From positions 248,001-312,000 of the forward strand of contig OW569377.1 in NCBI GenBank assembly GCA_937625935.1: 64,000 bases of DNA, written 5' to 3'. This stretch comes from Tetramitus jugosus (Eukaryota; Heterolobosea; Eutetramitea; Acrasida; Vahlkampfiidae). The translations under genes were made by a program, and so were the position numbers. This document shows positions 19,408 through 29,173 of this stretch, piece after piece (position 1 is the stretch's first letter; each line of letters starts with the position of its first letter). Below the pieces are notes generated by a model. That model saw nothing but the letters and a program-made list of their open reading frames with translations, was not told where the DNA came from and made no database searches.

Positions 19408-21999
19408 ATGCAAAACTACAAAATCAGAGAAAAGATTGGCTCTGGTGGTTTCAGTACCGTGTTTAAGGCCTTCCATCTCTCTCATCCCAAAAAAACAGGA
19501 AACAACGAAAATGAATACGAATCACAAACTGTGGCATTGAAGTGCATTCAGGTGCACAGTTTGGATGAGTTGAACTTTGCCCTGAGGGAGGCTCAATGTT
19601 GCATCGGTCTCAGTCATCCAAACATTGTCAAGTGTTACGAGTTTTTCATCGACAAAAAAAAGGTTCCCGATGCGCACATGATTTCTGCCGCCGATTCAGA
19701 AAACGCCGCCTCAATTTACGATTTTCCGTCCTCGGAGCGATGGTCCGTCTGCTTAGCTTTCGAGTATTGTTCTCAGGGAACATTGAAACATTTGATCAAT
19801 AGAGCGAGCTCGAGCAAAAAACCAATTGCTTTGAACAAGGTGCTCAAATGGATGTTTCAAATATTGAGTGCACTGAGTCATATGCATGATCGCAAGATGC
19901 TTCACAGGGACATGAAACCAGAAAATGTCTTTGTTTTGCAGGGAGGTGATGTCAGAGTGGGTGATATGGGTTTGGCAAAGCAATTGGAAGCCACCATGAA
20001 TGCCAACTCTGTACTGGGCACAAGCTACTTTATGTCTCCAGAGATACGCACAGAAAATCCTGTTTATGACTCAAAGATTGACGTGTGGGGCGCTGGTTGT
20101 ATTTTATGCGAGCTTTTGACATGCAAGCGAGTGGATTATGCGTATGAAATGATGGTAAATCCAAATGCCATGTACACTCTGATCGATGATCGGTATCATA
20201 GCCATGTAAGTGATAACAATGACAATGGTGGGAATGGTGATGGTGAAGAAAAGACGGACTCCCAGTCTCTCTTGTCAAACTTGAAGGATATGATGCGTTC
20301 GATGCTTACTCATGACTCAAAACTCCGTCCTGATTGTAACACCATATTGGCCAAGTATTTCATGGCAAGTATTCCTATCTTCCGTGAACAGTCGTTGGTC
20401 AGTCAAATCACAACACCAATGATTGACAATAGGAGCTATTCTCGTGACTCCTTGTCTTCATCATCGCTCTCCTCTCTTTCGTCTTCCTCGTCAACAATGT
20501 CAAAGAGCTCTCGTGGTCTGTTCTATGATCGCTTGAGCATTGATTGCTATGTTCTCCTGTTTTCGTTTATGGGTACATCAGATGTTGTGAGATGTTCCAT
20601 GGTGTGTTCCCAGTGGCACGAAATTATTCACAACAGCACTGTACTATACAAGATTTTGTTTCAGACGACACTTCAGATCAACACAGATGCCAGTTCGTTT
20701 GACACGACTCATTATTTGAATGCGAAAACGATGAGAGATGCATACATGAATAGAGCTAGATTGGAACACAATTGGGTTATGAACAAGTACAAGTATACAG
20801 GATTCCAAATGCACGAACCTCAGAATTTGATTGCCACTTGCTCATTGTATCAAAGTGAGAAGATCACCAACGGATACATCAAGAGAATATATGAGAAGCA
20901 AGCCAATAGGGCCTATGCGAACAGCCAAGTACCAAAACAAGGCACCCATGGAAACAAAGTTCAAAATGTGAAGCAAGTGCCTGAGTTTGTTGATTTCGGT
21001 CAGCACGCACTAGTGATCACTGGTTGCAAGTCGCATGTTCGATTATCCGATATGTATGGATTTGGGGTTGCAGATCATCCACTTCGCTCCAACTCCTTAC
21101 AGCTTCTCAAAGGTCACACATCATCTGTTGTGGCAATCAAATTCAAGCCAGAAGTACTTCCAAGACTGATTTTCTCTGGCGGTGTAGACAGAAGTATTTG
21201 TTTTTATGATATATTGGGCACTGATACTCCCTTGCATGTTATTCCAGATGTGCTAGTGAGACAGATTTGGGATATGGATTTATTGAGTTCAGATGTATTG
21301 GTTGTTGGTGGTGAAGATGCTGTAGTTAAGGCGTATGATATCACAAGTCGATCGGCTATTTGCAGCTTTGGACATGATCACAAGGGACCTGTTTATGCCT
21401 TAAAGAGTGATCATAGCCAGATCTATACTCAGTGTTTTGCAACAGGATCAAGTGATGGTACGGTATCCATATTTGATTTGAGAGATAGTGCCATGTCCAA
21501 GAGACACACAATCCAGGCAACGAAACAATCAGTTTATGAACTCTATTGGGATGGTTACGAACTGTTTACAGGTCACTCTGATGGTTCTGTTGCTGTTCAG
21601 GATATTAGAAGGCTCGGTGGGGTCGATAATGACACACCAACATTGTTCTCCATTAATGGTAGCTTTGGAGCTGTGAGGGGTTTGACTGTAGATTCATCAA
21701 AGATATCATGTGGGTTCTTAGGTGGTGCACTTGGTGTTTACAGCAGAACGGATGGCCGATTTTTGAACAAACTTGACCACAATGAAGACAAGAAACTGAT
21801 CTCAACAACAATGAGTTGCTCGTGTGCCAATGAAAGCATACTCATGGGTTCGGATTTCAATGGTGTTCTTTCAGTGTACGATTTTAGTTGTGGAATGACG
21901 CCTCAGGGTCCTGCACCTCCTCTTTCTGACCAAGAGGTTACTCCTCCTGTACCAGAACAAGCAAGACAGAACAGTAAGACTGCTTGTCGTACTCAATAG
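19408..21999 (+). CDS. Protein kinase / F-box / WD40-repeat fusion protein
   Basis: This single 863-residue frame holds three domain types. A protein kinase covers about 1-330: glycine loop GSGGFSTVF, VALKC, HRDMKPENV at about 165-172, DMG (instead of DFG) at about 185-190, and TSYFMSPE. An F-box-like segment lies at about 372-415 (YDRLSIDCYVLLFSFMGTSDVVRCSMVCSQWHEI). Six WD40-like repeats extend from about 565 to 840. The kinase part is most like the NEK/CAMK-like eukaryotic kinases by eye. F-box plus WD40 is the layout of SCF substrate receptors such as Cdc4, so one chain could phosphorylate and recruit substrates for ubiquitylation. That function is inference; the domain order is seen directly. 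No intron is needed and no stop interrupts the fusion. Confidence 0.88.
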   Translation: MQNYKIREKIGSGGFSTVFKAFHLSHPKKTGNNENEYESQTVALKCIQVHSLDELNFALREAQCCIGLSHPNIVKCYEFFIDKKKVPDAHMISAADSENAASIYDFPSSERWSVCLAFEYCSQGTLKHLINRASSSKKPIALNKVLKWMFQILSALSHMHDRKMLHRDMKPENVFVLQGGDVRVGDMGLAKQLEATMNANSVLGTSYFMSPEIRTENPVYDSKIDVWGAGCILCELLTCKRVDYAYEMMVNPNAMYTLIDDRYHSHVSDNNDNGGNGDGEEKTDSQSLLSNLKDMMRSMLTHDSKLRPDCNTILAKYFMASIPIFREQSLVSQITTPMIDNRSYSRDSLSSSSLSSLSSSSSTMSKSSRGLFYDRLSIDCYVLLFSFMGTSDVVRCSMVCSQWHEIIHNSTVLYKILFQTTLQINTDASSFDTTHYLNAKTMRDAYMNRARLEHNWVMNKYKYTGFQMHEPQNLIATCSLYQSEKITNGYIKRIYEKQANRAYANSQVPKQGTHGNKVQNVKQVPEFVDFGQHALVITGCKSHVRLSDMYGFGVADHPLRSNSLQLLKGHTSSVVAIKFKPEVLPRLIFSGGVDRSICFYDILGTDTPLHVIPDVLVRQIWDMDLLSSDVLVVGGEDAVVKAYDITSRSAICSFGHDHKGPVYALKSDHSQIYTQCFATGSSDGTVSIFDLRDSAMSKRHTIQATKQSVYELYWDGYELFTGHSDGSVAVQDIRRLGGVDNDTPTLFSINGSFGAVRGLTVDSSKISCGFLGGALGVYSRTDGRFLNKLDHNEDKKLISTTMSCSCANESILMGSDFNGVLSVYDFSCGMTPQGPAPPLSDQEVTPPVPEQARQNSKTACRTQ

Positions 22000-22057
22000 A
22001 CGACTCTATTTATTATAAATATATGGTGGGTTACCCTACTCCTTCAAAAATTATCCC

Positions 22058-23281
22058 TCATTTTGGTGGTGGCAACGATATTTGTTCCACAGTTTGTCCC
22101 GATAGCATCTTTGCTTCCTCTTCAATCGGAAGTGCTCTTGGTGTTTCGGTGATTGGTAGGTCCTTCAGAGACTCTTCTATAGGCAGATTTGTGGTGGATT
22201 CCACTGTCGCTCCTGGTAATTCCGCTGGGATTGTCGAAAGATCTCCATACTTGTCCCTGAACTCCTTCAAAAAATCGGAAAAATCCTCATTCATGCTTAC
22301 CAAGTTGTCCATCTTCTCGCCAAATAAGTTTTGGAAGAATTGCTTTTCAGGATCGAGTCGCGGTGTTCTCTTTCGTCCTTCCAAATGCTCCGAACTGTAT
22401 CCAAGAGACACAATCAACGGAACAGAGTAATTGCTCGGTAGTCCAACAACATTCTTGACTCGTCGCTCATCAAATCCCTCCATGGGACATGATTGAATAC
22501 CGTGTGCACTCGCAGCGAGCATCAAAACGTCTGCTGCCAACACTGTTTGCTTCCAGATATAGGCCTTCATGTTCAATGGAGCAACCATCATTGGTTTATA
22601 GAACATTGAGATGGCTGTAGTGAACAGGAATTTGGCCAATTGAAGTGCACACAATGGACCAGTGTTCAATAGGGCTTGAGACAATCGTCGAACACGATCA
22701 ATCTGTTCCTCTGTCATAGTGCCTGACTCTCTACCTTGATCCAACACTGTTTCCAAATTTTCCAATGGTCTACCATGATTCGCTGCAATGACAATCGTCA
22801 CTGGTGCTTCCAATATTTTTTGTTGTCGCAAAGCTGCTTCATAGAGCTCTTGCTTCTTTTGCTCATTGTTCACTACAATGGCTGTCCATGGCTGTAGATT
22901 GTAACCAGAAGGAGCTCTCTGAGCAAGAGCTAAAATGTGCGACAGAACTTGAGGGGGAATTTGCTTATCAGGGATAAAGTGTTTGGCGGCATAACGGTGC
23001 AACACAGTTTCCTCCAACCTTTGTGCATGCTCAGAAAAGTGATAGTCCGTCGATTGAGGAATGTACTGCGGATGAGCAGTGCGGGTCGCAGTCTCAACGG
23101 TCGACGAATGAATGGGTTTCGTGTTGAACGGTTCTCCGACAGCCGTAGACACAAACTGTTTTGGCGCGATATTTTGACTGAAATGGCAGATTACACGACC
23201 AGAGTGCAATTGACTGTTCTGACAAGTGTTCAAAGAAGTTTGAAGACACTTATTCAAGAGAGCTCTTTTGTTTGAGTACAT
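22058..23281 (-). CDS. Nitroreductase-family FMN oxidoreductase, probably mitochondrial
   Basis: The first ATG is at 23281 (MYSNKRALLNKC), giving 407 residues; the frame extends further only with non-ATG codons. The N-terminal 60 residues are basic and Ser/Thr/Gln-rich with few acids, a plausible mitochondrial presequence. The nitroreductase fold follows: HRYAAKHFIPDKQIP, LAQRAPSGYNLQPW (FMN-binding), a central insertion and ADVLMLAASAHGIQSCPMEGFD, then SLGYSSE. A Pro/Glu-rich tail of about 70 residues is extra. Family members reduce quinones or nitro compounds with NAD(P)H and FMN. The substrate is not determinable. The gene is convergent with the kinase fusion gene, 58 bases apart. Confidence 0.85.
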   Translation of the reverse strand: MYSNKRALLNKCLQTSLNTCQNSQLHSGRVICHFSQNIAPKQFVSTAVGEPFNTKPIHSSTVETATRTAHPQYIPQSTDYHFSEHAQRLEETVLHRYAAKHFIPDKQIPPQVLSHILALAQRAPSGYNLQPWTAIVVNNEQKKQELYEAALRQQKILEAPVTIVIAANHGRPLENLETVLDQGRESGTMTEEQIDRVRRLSQALLNTGPLCALQLAKFLFTTAISMFYKPMMVAPLNMKAYIWKQTVLAADVLMLAASAHGIQSCPMEGFDERRVKNVVGLPSNYSVPLIVSLGYSSEHLEGRKRTPRLDPEKQFFQNLFGEKMDNLVSMNEDFSDFLKEFRDKYGDLSTIPAELPGATVESTTNLPIEESLKDLPITETPRALPIEEEAKMLSGQTVEQISLPPPK

Positions 23282-23433
23282 TCGAATAGGTTGTTCTTTG
23301 AAAATGGTATTCTTGATCAAGTTTGTTGTTGATCCGAATTTTATTTTTGCCGACAGCCGAAATTTCTGATCATCCGATACATCTACAAACTCGAAAAAAC
23401 TGTTTGTGTTGGTTTTTGTTGCAAAAGTGAAAA

Positions 23434-23552
23434 GCCTACATTACTGAGGGTTCTCGAGTAGTCTCCTATCTCAATACTAACTCAGCCAGATGGTGCTTAA
23501 CTTCTCTATTCGAAATGGGAAGAGGTGGTTCCACCATTGTATGAACGTAGAC
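23434..23552 (-). rRNA. 5S ribosomal RNA, copy 1
   Basis: The minus strand reads as a 119-base 5S rRNA starting GTCTACGTTCATAC, with the loop region AAGTTAAGCACCATC, internal control segment GGTTAGT-like (GAGTTAGTATTGAGA) and closing GTAATGTAGGC. A TTTT run follows the 3' end (positions 23433 downward), as expected for Pol III. An identical copy lies at 38107-38225. It stands alone between protein genes. Confidence 0.95.
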
Positions 23553-23706
23553 ATTTGGTTTTGTTGTTCACTGTATTTGGCGCACATGGCTCCGGGCCCA
23601 AAGGAGCTTTAATTTGAAGAAATTGATTGTTTGGTGGACTCTATGAAGTGGTATTGTATCAAACATTTGTACATAGTCCTTATTGGCTTGTTAGCGAAAA
23701 ACAATA

Positions 23707-24851
23707 CTATTCCTTGGCGTCAATGATACCAGCATCAGAGATTTGGTAAATGGCTTCAGCTTCAGGCAAGCTAGGAGAATCATAAATCTTGCAAACTCGC
23801 TGTTCAGCTCTTCCCTTTCTCAAATACAGTCTCGTTGTGCTCGTATGAGCCAACACGTGACCACCCACTGGTTTTCTAGGATCAGCAAACATGCTACCAC
23901 CGCTAGGATCCGCTTGAACTTGATTGGTAATAAACACTGCCACATTGAACTCTTCAGCCAACTTCATGAGCTGAGACATGTGTTGACCCAATTTTTGTTG
24001 TCTCTCCGAAAGTTCACCTCGACCAGAGAAATCCACGCGAAACAGTGCACTGATACTGTCCACAATGAGCACACGAAACTGATCTTCCACCATTTTTGCA
24101 CAAACATATGTCATCAACTTCATTTGCTGTTCATGAGTGTATGCACGAGCTGTAATAATGTTCTCCAACGTCGATGTGGCATCAATACCGAATCGCTCAG
24201 CAATCGGTTCGATTCTTTCAGGTCTAAAAGTGCCCTCCGTATCAATGTAGCACACTTTGCCATTGCCTCCACCCTTTTCACGTGGCAATTGACTCGTGAC
24301 ACACAGTGTATGACACAATTGAGTCTTGCCCGTGCGAAACTCTCCAAATACCTCGGTAATGGAGCAAGTTTCAATACCACCACCTAGTAGAGTATCGAGT
24401 GCTGAGCTACCAGTGGAAATTTTGATGACGTCTTGTCGCTTTCGAAGACTTTCGACACCAGTGATGAAACCACTGGTGCAAATCTTGGCTGCTGCTTCCA
24501 GAATTTTATCTACTTTGGCTTCAGAGAGTCCCTTGACAGCACACAACTGTTTCTTTGTTCTCATGAAGAGTGAGTCTACAGTGTGGCAACCAGCATCTTT
24601 TAATTTCTGAATAAAGAATTTTCAATGAATGACATCAAAATTTGTCAGTTTGAGATGAGAATACAAAAAAATTACAATACAAAAAATACAAAAAATCAAA
24701 ATAGAAGAAATGGAGAGAACATGAGTAATACCTTGATGTCTCCAACGTTGATTCCAACATCCTGAAGTTTTTCAATCTCATTGAATGAAATTTCTTCTTC
24801 CTCTTCTTCGACTTCTTCTTGCTCAACTTCTTTTTCAGCTTGCTTGGACAT
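23707..24851 (-). CDS. DMC1: DMC1 meiotic recombinase
   Basis: Exons 24851..24732 and 24606..23707 with a 125-base intron give 339 residues and rebuild [21 protein letters not shown]. The first 22 residues are highly acidic (Glu-rich). A helix-hairpin-helix N-terminal domain precedes the RecA core. Walker A is GEFRTGKTQ and Walker B LIVDSIS. The segments [30 protein letters not shown] and [10 protein letters not shown] match DMC1 rather than RAD51 (which has [20 protein letters not shown]). DMC1 forms filaments on single-stranded DNA and performs interhomolog strand exchange in meiosis; its presence supports a sexual or parasexual programme. The RING gene diverges from it across a 404-base spacer. 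Confidence 0.93.
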
Positions 24852-25255
24852 GATTCTTGGTGTTTTGGTGGATTTTGTATTTTTGTTTGGTGTATTACTT
24901 GTTTTTTTGGTTGTGTATGACTGTTGGGAGCACAGAAGCAAACATCTGTAGTCAGAGAGTTCGGTCGGGCGAACAGAAACAGTCAACTGTCTGATTTTAC
25001 AACACGACAGAGAAGTTTCAATGAAGCGTTGTTGAGTGTTCAGGGTAAAACCAGCTTTTCCTCGTTCAACTTGCGTTAGGGAAGAAGACTATGAAAGGAA
25101 AACGAGGGCACTATAGACATCTTTCTCAAAAAGGAAAGGATTGCGAAAGTCCGATCCAAATTTAACTATACAATGTATTTAATACAAAATGCTGACAAAC
25201 AAGTTTCCTCTATGTTCTTTGGCAAAAAGGATCAACAATTCATAGCATTCAACTC
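24852..25255. other. Divergent promoter region of DMC1 and RING gene
   Basis: This 404-base region separates divergent starts. It is A-rich near both starts; no RNA gene, repeat or credible ORF is seen. Confidence 0.45.
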
Positions 25256-26473
25256 ATGTCTGACAATACCATCAATAACAGCAACAGTGCCACGACCAAC
25301 AACCATTCTTCCAAGAACAGTGACACTGGCATACGGGAGAATTCAACTCCCAATCCAACTCTAACTACCCCACAAAATGGTTCTGCACTTCAAAATGAGC
25401 CCCTTGTGTCCTCTGGTCAAGAATCTCCTACCACAAACAATCCTCTGCTCAATTACTACTTTATCGTCGTTCCTGAAGCAGTAGACCCTCGTAATATTCA
25501 AGATTGGCCTCAGGGAGTTCAACTTCAGATCATGGTTCCTTACTTGATTCGAACGAGGGAACCCGATGCTGACTCCCAAAGAGGAGAAACCAATGAACCA
25601 ACACCACAACAAGAACAACCAACTCAAGAAGGAGGAGAAGAAGAAAGTTTTCAATCTCCTCCCGTGTCGCATACCTTCTTTTTGGAACCTGGCTTCTTTG
25701 TTTCGAACTCTCCTCCCACAGTCTTTGATCAACAAGTGATGGATATCATGTATCAAAACTATTTGAATGAAACCACGGGTACTCTTGCACAAGAGAAATC
25801 CTATGCAACTAACGCCTCATTTTTGGAATCGCTTCCTGTGTATACAACTGACAAGAATTGTCCATTTCAAAGAGAGTTTGGAGACTGTGTGATAGAGTGT
25901 CCCATCTGTATCGAGGAAGGTGAACAGGGTGAGACATGGACAGTTCTCCCTTGTGATCACAAGTTCCACATGAAATGCCTCCAACCATGGCTCCAGGAAA
26001 ATCACTCGTGTCCATCATGCCGTTATCAATTGCCTACCAAAGAGGAATCCATTGAAACCGTGGACTTTCATGCCATCATGGAAGAAACAAGTGATAAAGC
26101 ACTCTCTATCAGTGATGTGACGCGTTGGATCTCGAAGCTGGTGTTAGACGTGTACAATAATTACAATACTTACCAAACATTGAATCGCAACAAGGGAGCA
26201 GCGTCAATGGAGCAAGACTTTGATAAGTTGGACTCATTACTCACTACAGAACTCAATGAACTGAAATGGATTGAACACTGGTGTGAAAACAACAGAAAAT
26301 ATCCACCATCAATCGCTGCTAAAGGAGAAGAAGAAATGAAGAGCAATGATTCAATATTTGACAGCAACAGAATTTCATCCTTGGCGAATCAAATGGTTAA
26401 ACGAGTGCAATACCTCCAATCGCTTGTTGTCCAGATGCATGAACAGTTCATCCCTCAAGCTTCTGGTGCATAG
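25256..26473 (+). CDS. RING-H2 finger protein, probable E3 ubiquitin ligase
   Basis: This 405-residue single-exon gene has an N-terminal Asn/Ser/Thr-rich region and acidic Glu/Gln stretch. The RING-H2 finger lies at about 215-262 (CPICIEEGEQGE ... LPCDHKFHMKCLQPWLQENHSCPSC), with all eight zinc ligands in the C3H2C3 order. The C-terminal 140 residues are helical and unrecognised. The domain resembles RNF115/RNF126/BCA2-type RINGs, which act in the cytosol with E2 enzymes of the UbcH5 group; the N-terminal zinc finger of those proteins is not evident here. Substrates unknown. Confidence 0.82.
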   Translation: MSDNTINNSNSATTNNHSSKNSDTGIRENSTPNPTLTTPQNGSALQNEPLVSSGQESPTTNNPLLNYYFIVVPEAVDPRNIQDWPQGVQLQIMVPYLIRTREPDADSQRGETNEPTPQQEQPTQEGGEEESFQSPPVSHTFFLEPGFFVSNSPPTVFDQQVMDIMYQNYLNETTGTLAQEKSYATNASFLESLPVYTTDKNCPFQREFGDCVIECPICIEEGEQGETWTVLPCDHKFHMKCLQPWLQENHSCPSCRYQLPTKEESIETVDFHAIMEETSDKALSISDVTRWISKLVLDVYNNYNTYQTLNRNKGAASMEQDFDKLDSLLTTELNELKWIEHWCENNRKYPPSIAAKGEEEMKSNDSIFDSNRISSLANQMVKRVQYLQSLVVQMHEQFIPQASGA

Positions 26474-26560
26474 TGGTTTAATCTTCCTGTAAAATACTTA
26501 AAGTAAATATACATAATGTTGTAATGTTTAACCGCAATTTTCCTTCAAAATTCTTCCTTG

Positions 26561-27419
26561 TTACATGAGCACACACGTCGATTTCGAAGATTCGGCTCTC
26601 GGTGATTGGTTCGATGTAGATGCTGTCGATGATGTACTATCTGATTGATACAAGACACATACTCTGTCATTGTTCTTGAGCTCACCACTCGTAACGAGTT
26701 TCCTCAGAGTGGCCGATTGATTAGAACACAAATTTCTCTCTGTTCGACTGTTGCGGATACTGACAGTTTGGTTCTGTGTTTTTCTCAGCTTCAATTTATC
26801 GAATATCATGACAACCATTTGTTGACAAGTGATATCCAATGGGAAGCTCATCTGTTGTGCTTGTTGCAGGAGCCTTGACACGTTAGTGCCCTCTAATTGA
26901 ACAATCAATGTGACCGACTGTGCATTTGTCTTGCCTTTGTTATTCGCAGAGTTCTTCTTGTTCACCTTTTTCTTCAGAGTTGGCTTTCCTGTACACTCGT
27001 GATCCATCGTCATCCGATGACTATTCTCCGACAAGTCAAGGAATTGTAACAGTCAACCTTTGATTTTCACACACAAACAAAATCAAACTTTTAATGAGAA
27101 CAACCACAACCTACCTTACGCAATATCCAAGCCCACATTCACGACATTCCATTAACACTGGCTCAGAGCACTTTGCCGTGCGATATTGACACCTAGGTTG
27201 CTTCGGACTTTGAGCTCTGGGATGCTTTCCTCGTTGAGGTGCTCGTCCTTGCTCTTGCTCACTGATATCATGATCAGAGTATGCCTTGCACCGATGGTCC
27301 TGGTGAGTCCGATGTTCCAAACAAAAAACATGATTACAAAAAGAACAGGTAAAAGGAAGGAAATCTTGAACATTACAATCCTTCATGGAGCAATGAGCAC
27401 CCAAGTCATAAAATTCCAT
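26561..27419 (-). CDS. ZFAND1/Cuz1-like protein with two AN1 zinc fingers
   Basis: Exons 27419..27120 and 27025..26561 with a 94-base intron give 254 residues. The first AN1 finger is at about 10-45 (CSMKDCNVQDFLPFTCSFCNHVFCLEH ...). The second begins CQYRTAKC and is completed across the intron as YCNSHRMTMDHEC, giving the same C-xx-H-x5-H-x-C ending as the first, which fixes the splice site. The C-terminal 90 residues (VTLIVQLEGTNVSRLL ... RVCVLYQSD) resemble the ubiquitin-like tail of ZFAND1. In other eukaryotes ZFAND1/Cuz1 links p97/Cdc48 and the 26S proteasome during arsenite stress and stress-granule clearance. Function here is inferred from domain order. Confidence 0.83.
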
Positions 27420-27553
27420 TGTTCAATATGCTATTGGTTGATTTGTTTTTGCGGAGATGAAAAACTCCTCGTTGCCGAAGAAAAGCAACCTACCTGGCGT
27501 GGAGAGAACTTTGAAAAAAACGAACATCACAGAAGAGGCCTTGGGACAAACAA

Positions 27554-28849
27554 ATGGACGCATCTGTGACAGATCAAGAAACATTGAGCCAATGCATGAT
27601 TCCTGGAACAACTTTTCTGCTTGGCAGTGGCAGAGGATCTTATGGTGAACTCTGGACAGGTGATGAACTGAGCAAGGTGAAGCCCATTGGACGTGAGTTT
27701 ACTGCTGAGTCTCTTTCAGCTTTGGAGCTTCAAACAGATGATGGTTACACTGTGAAGAACAAGAATGGTGAACAATGGTTGACCGTGAGAGGTCAAAGAC
27801 AAATTAAACAAGTTGCATGTGGCTCATTGCATGTCATTCTGTTGGAGTTTAATGGAAGGTGTTGGGCATTGGGTGATAACGATGACGGACAGTTGGGATT
27901 GGGTCATTCTAACAAGGTAAAGTATCCCACGTTGATATATGGTGATATACAGAATCAACGCATTGAGTCTGTGGAGGTTGGCGGATGGTTTTCGGCCTTC
28001 TTGAGTACAGCGGGTCAAGTGTTCACCTGCGGAAATATTCGTCGATTGTATTGGGATGAATCACAAGTGCCAAGGGTCTCGGTTCAGTCTGATTCTTTGA
28101 GTAGACAAACAACGCAATACATTCCAAAGAGAGTACCCATTGATGCGAGCGACACTTTTCGAATCTGCAAAATTGGTTGTGGCAATCGATTTTTGCTCAT
28201 GCAAGACTTGTATACGATGAATGTGTTTTTGTTAGGTAGCTTTGATACCAACATCTCGGATCCATATCCCTCACTCGTGCACTACGTTCATCCTGATTCA
28301 CTGGAGAGGAGACCCGTCAATTTCCCATGTAAGAAAATTGATGCTGGAGCCGATTTTTCGGTTCTTTTGGATTATCAAGGAAAACTCTTCGTGTCTTCCA
28401 AGACGGAGGACTATACATGCCAACAATATTTCTATCGTCAAATAACTCACGTAGTTGATGTGTGTTGTTCCTGGAATCAATTTATTGCTCTGGATGCCCG
28501 TGGATATGCCCATGTAGGAGACCCTACCCAAGCAGAGAAGGTTATCACTTTGCACTCATTGGGGCTCGTGAATCAAATTGGTTCTGGCAATGTCCACGTG
28601 TACGCTCGTTCAGAAAAGCAATTGTACAAGATACCGGAAAGGTCTTTGGAAGCTATTGCACCATTGGAGTTTGAGACAGAAGTAGATCGAGACAAGACCA
28701 TTATTAAAATGACCGGATCATACTTCACGACGATTATACATCAGGCAGTTGGGAAACGCTCACAACTCATGCCCAGAATCAATTCGTTGCGTCTGAAGCA
28801 GCTCTTGTGTGATGTTGTAGTGATCTGCAACAACTACGAACAAACATAA
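27554..28849 (+). CDS. RCC1-repeat protein with truncated BTB-like C-terminus
   Basis: This 431-residue frame starts with ATG at 27554. It contains RCC1-type blades (for example HVILLEFNGRCWALGDNDDGQLGLG and VGGWFSAFLSTAGQVFTCG), predicting a seven-bladed propeller. The last residues (LRLKQLLCDVVVICNN) look like the first strand of a BTB domain. A TAA at 28847-28849 ends the frame, but the same frame continues beyond it with CICGHKDILKLK, which resembles the next BTB element, before similarity is lost. The gene may therefore be an RCC1-BTB gene truncated by a nonsense codon and by decay near tRNA-Cys. The propeller part is probably still functional. The role is unknown; such proteins can be exchange factors or ubiquitin adaptors. 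Confidence 0.75.
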   Translation: MDASVTDQETLSQCMIPGTTFLLGSGRGSYGELWTGDELSKVKPIGREFTAESLSALELQTDDGYTVKNKNGEQWLTVRGQRQIKQVACGSLHVILLEFNGRCWALGDNDDGQLGLGHSNKVKYPTLIYGDIQNQRIESVEVGGWFSAFLSTAGQVFTCGNIRRLYWDESQVPRVSVQSDSLSRQTTQYIPKRVPIDASDTFRICKIGCGNRFLLMQDLYTMNVFLLGSFDTNISDPYPSLVHYVHPDSLERRPVNFPCKKIDAGADFSVLLDYQGKLFVSSKTEDYTCQQYFYRQITHVVDVCCSWNQFIALDARGYAHVGDPTQAEKVITLHSLGLVNQIGSGNVHVYARSEKQLYKIPERSLEAIAPLEFETEVDRDKTIIKMTGSYFTTIIHQAVGKRSQLMPRINSLRLKQLLCDVVVICNNYEQT

Positions 28850-28965
28850 AATATTGAAAGTTGTATCTGCGGTCACAAGGACATTCTGAAACTAAAAGAA
28901 AGAAGAACAGTAAAGAGGACGTGTATTAAGAAAACAGACAGTCGGGTCATGAAAAACGTCAAAAC

Positions 28966-29050
28966 AGGACATAGTGTGAATCGAACACACGACCATAGGA
29001 TGATGTTGCATTATTTGCAATCCCATGCTCTACCGCTGAGCTATATGTCC
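28966..29050 (-). tRNA. tRNA-Cys (anticodon GCA) with 13-base intron
   Basis: The minus strand folds as a cloverleaf: acceptor GGACATA/TATGTCC, D arm GCTC/GAGC, anticodon stem TGGGA/TCCTA, T arm GTGTG-TTCGATT-CACAC. The anticodon loop reads TTGCAA + A once a 13-base intron (ATAATGCAACATC) at the canonical 37/38 position is removed. Total length is 85 bases (72 mature). No retroelement is found next to this tRNA gene in the window. Confidence 0.9.
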
Positions 29051-29173
29051 TTCATATGTATGCTTCCATATTTATTGAATATATTTGTGGGTGGCCGCCA
29101 TTTTCTGCATCGTGCTCGCACTGGGTGAATTGCAGGCTGCAAAATACTTTAATAACGACATTATTCATAACAT

